DNA of 42,307 nucleotides, from the NCBI RefSeq assembly GCF_028715765.1, contig NZ_JAQURE010000028.1:1-42307 (forward strand), given 5' to 3'. The notes beneath the pieces were generated by a model. That model was not told the origin of the DNA. It saw nothing but the letters and a program-made list of their open reading frames with translations, and made no database searches. This document shows positions 42,223 to 42,307 of this stretch, one piece after another. The position numbers were made by a program, and so were the translations under genes. Each line of letters starts with the position of its first letter. Position 1 is the stretch's first letter. The stretch comes from Rhodoferax sp. (GTDB lineage Bacteria; Pseudomonadota; Gammaproteobacteria; Burkholderiales; Burkholderiaceae_C).

Positions 42223-42307
42223 AGTACGCCTGGATTTCAAGACACAAGAAGATTTGGCCGATCACGCTGGCCTGCGAAGTGCTGGGTGTAAGCTCCAGTG
42301 GCTACTT
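42219..42307 (+). CDS. IS3-family transposase OrfB, N-terminus (cut by window edge)
   Basis: In the -1 frame relative to orfA, a GTG at 42219 opens VKYAWISRHKKIWPITLACE, then VLGVSSSGY, the usual OrfB start. The frame is also open upstream to the A7 slippery site, so the functional transposase is probably the OrfAB fusion. The integrase DDE domain is outside the window. Confidence 0.87.
   Translation, partial: MKYAWISRHKKIWPITLACEVLGVSSSGY

Larger units (their letters stand above)
41852..42307 (+). mobile_element. IS3-family insertion sequence, left part (cut by window edge)
   Basis: A TGATCTTGCCCCCGAAAAAT end at 41852 resembles IS3-family left inverted repeats (TG...CCCC...ATGGAC). It is followed by orfA and the start of orfB in the -1 frame. 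The right end is outside the window, so the terminal repeat and any target duplication cannot be checked. It abuts the integrase remnant and may have helped disrupt it. Confidence 0.8.

Overview
The window looks like a chromosomal segment of a betaproteobacterium of the Comamonadaceae, near Rhodoferax, Polaromonas or Acidovorax. The evidence is G+C-rich coding sequence, the bamE/fur divergent pair, the hprK-ptsN-hpf block, the leuS-lptE-holA block and the protein sequences themselves. The genus assignment is inference. Most of the window is housekeeping core, with a few accessory patches.

Layout. 1-3.3 kb: an unknown partial gene, an FAD-linked 2-hydroxyacid oxidase, a DUF2069 protein and a YihY membrane protein. 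3.4-8.8 kb: a DUF3297 gene, then a tight five-gene run (SGNH hydrolase, AlgF-like, AlgI-like MBOAT, AlgJ/AlgX-like, CE2-type esterase). That run looks like a polysaccharide O-acetylation/deacetylation cassette with no polymerase beside it. 8.8-12.8 kb: an alpha/beta hydrolase, metY, a CBS protein and aroC. 12.7-17.7 kb is an accessory island. It holds a parDE toxin-antitoxin pair whose toxin has one in-frame stop codon, a 69-bp broken copy of the trhP (yegQ) 5' end, a two-gene restriction-modification unit with a nuclease-like domain fused to the methylase, and a DUF4160/DUF2442 pair. The island ends at the intact trhP.

17.7-23.2 kb: trhP, arfB, rbgA, a BrnT toxin paired with a HTH antitoxin, a 2Fe-2S protein, a DHH phosphoesterase and a CPHC thioredoxin-fold lipoprotein. 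23.2-30.2 kb: a compact leftward run bamE-dapB-exbB-exbD-leuS-lptE-holA, divergent from fur. 30.7-34.7 kb: hpf-ptsN-hprK (leftward), corA (rightward) and mtnN (leftward). 34.7-39.6 kb: fadD and pntAB. 39.8-41.5 kb: a Nudix hydrolase overlapping mnmA. The right edge holds a decayed integron-type integrase and the left end of an IS3-family element with a programmed -1 frameshift site.

An imperfectly palindromic repeat of about 40 bp recurs roughly nine times. It lies mostly between genes, but also inside leuS, mtnN and probably exbB, where it is translated in frame, and it supplies the stop or start region of yihY, trhP and arfB. This repeat, the inactivated ParE, the trhP remnant beside the restriction island and the orphan acetylation cassette are the observations most worth following up.
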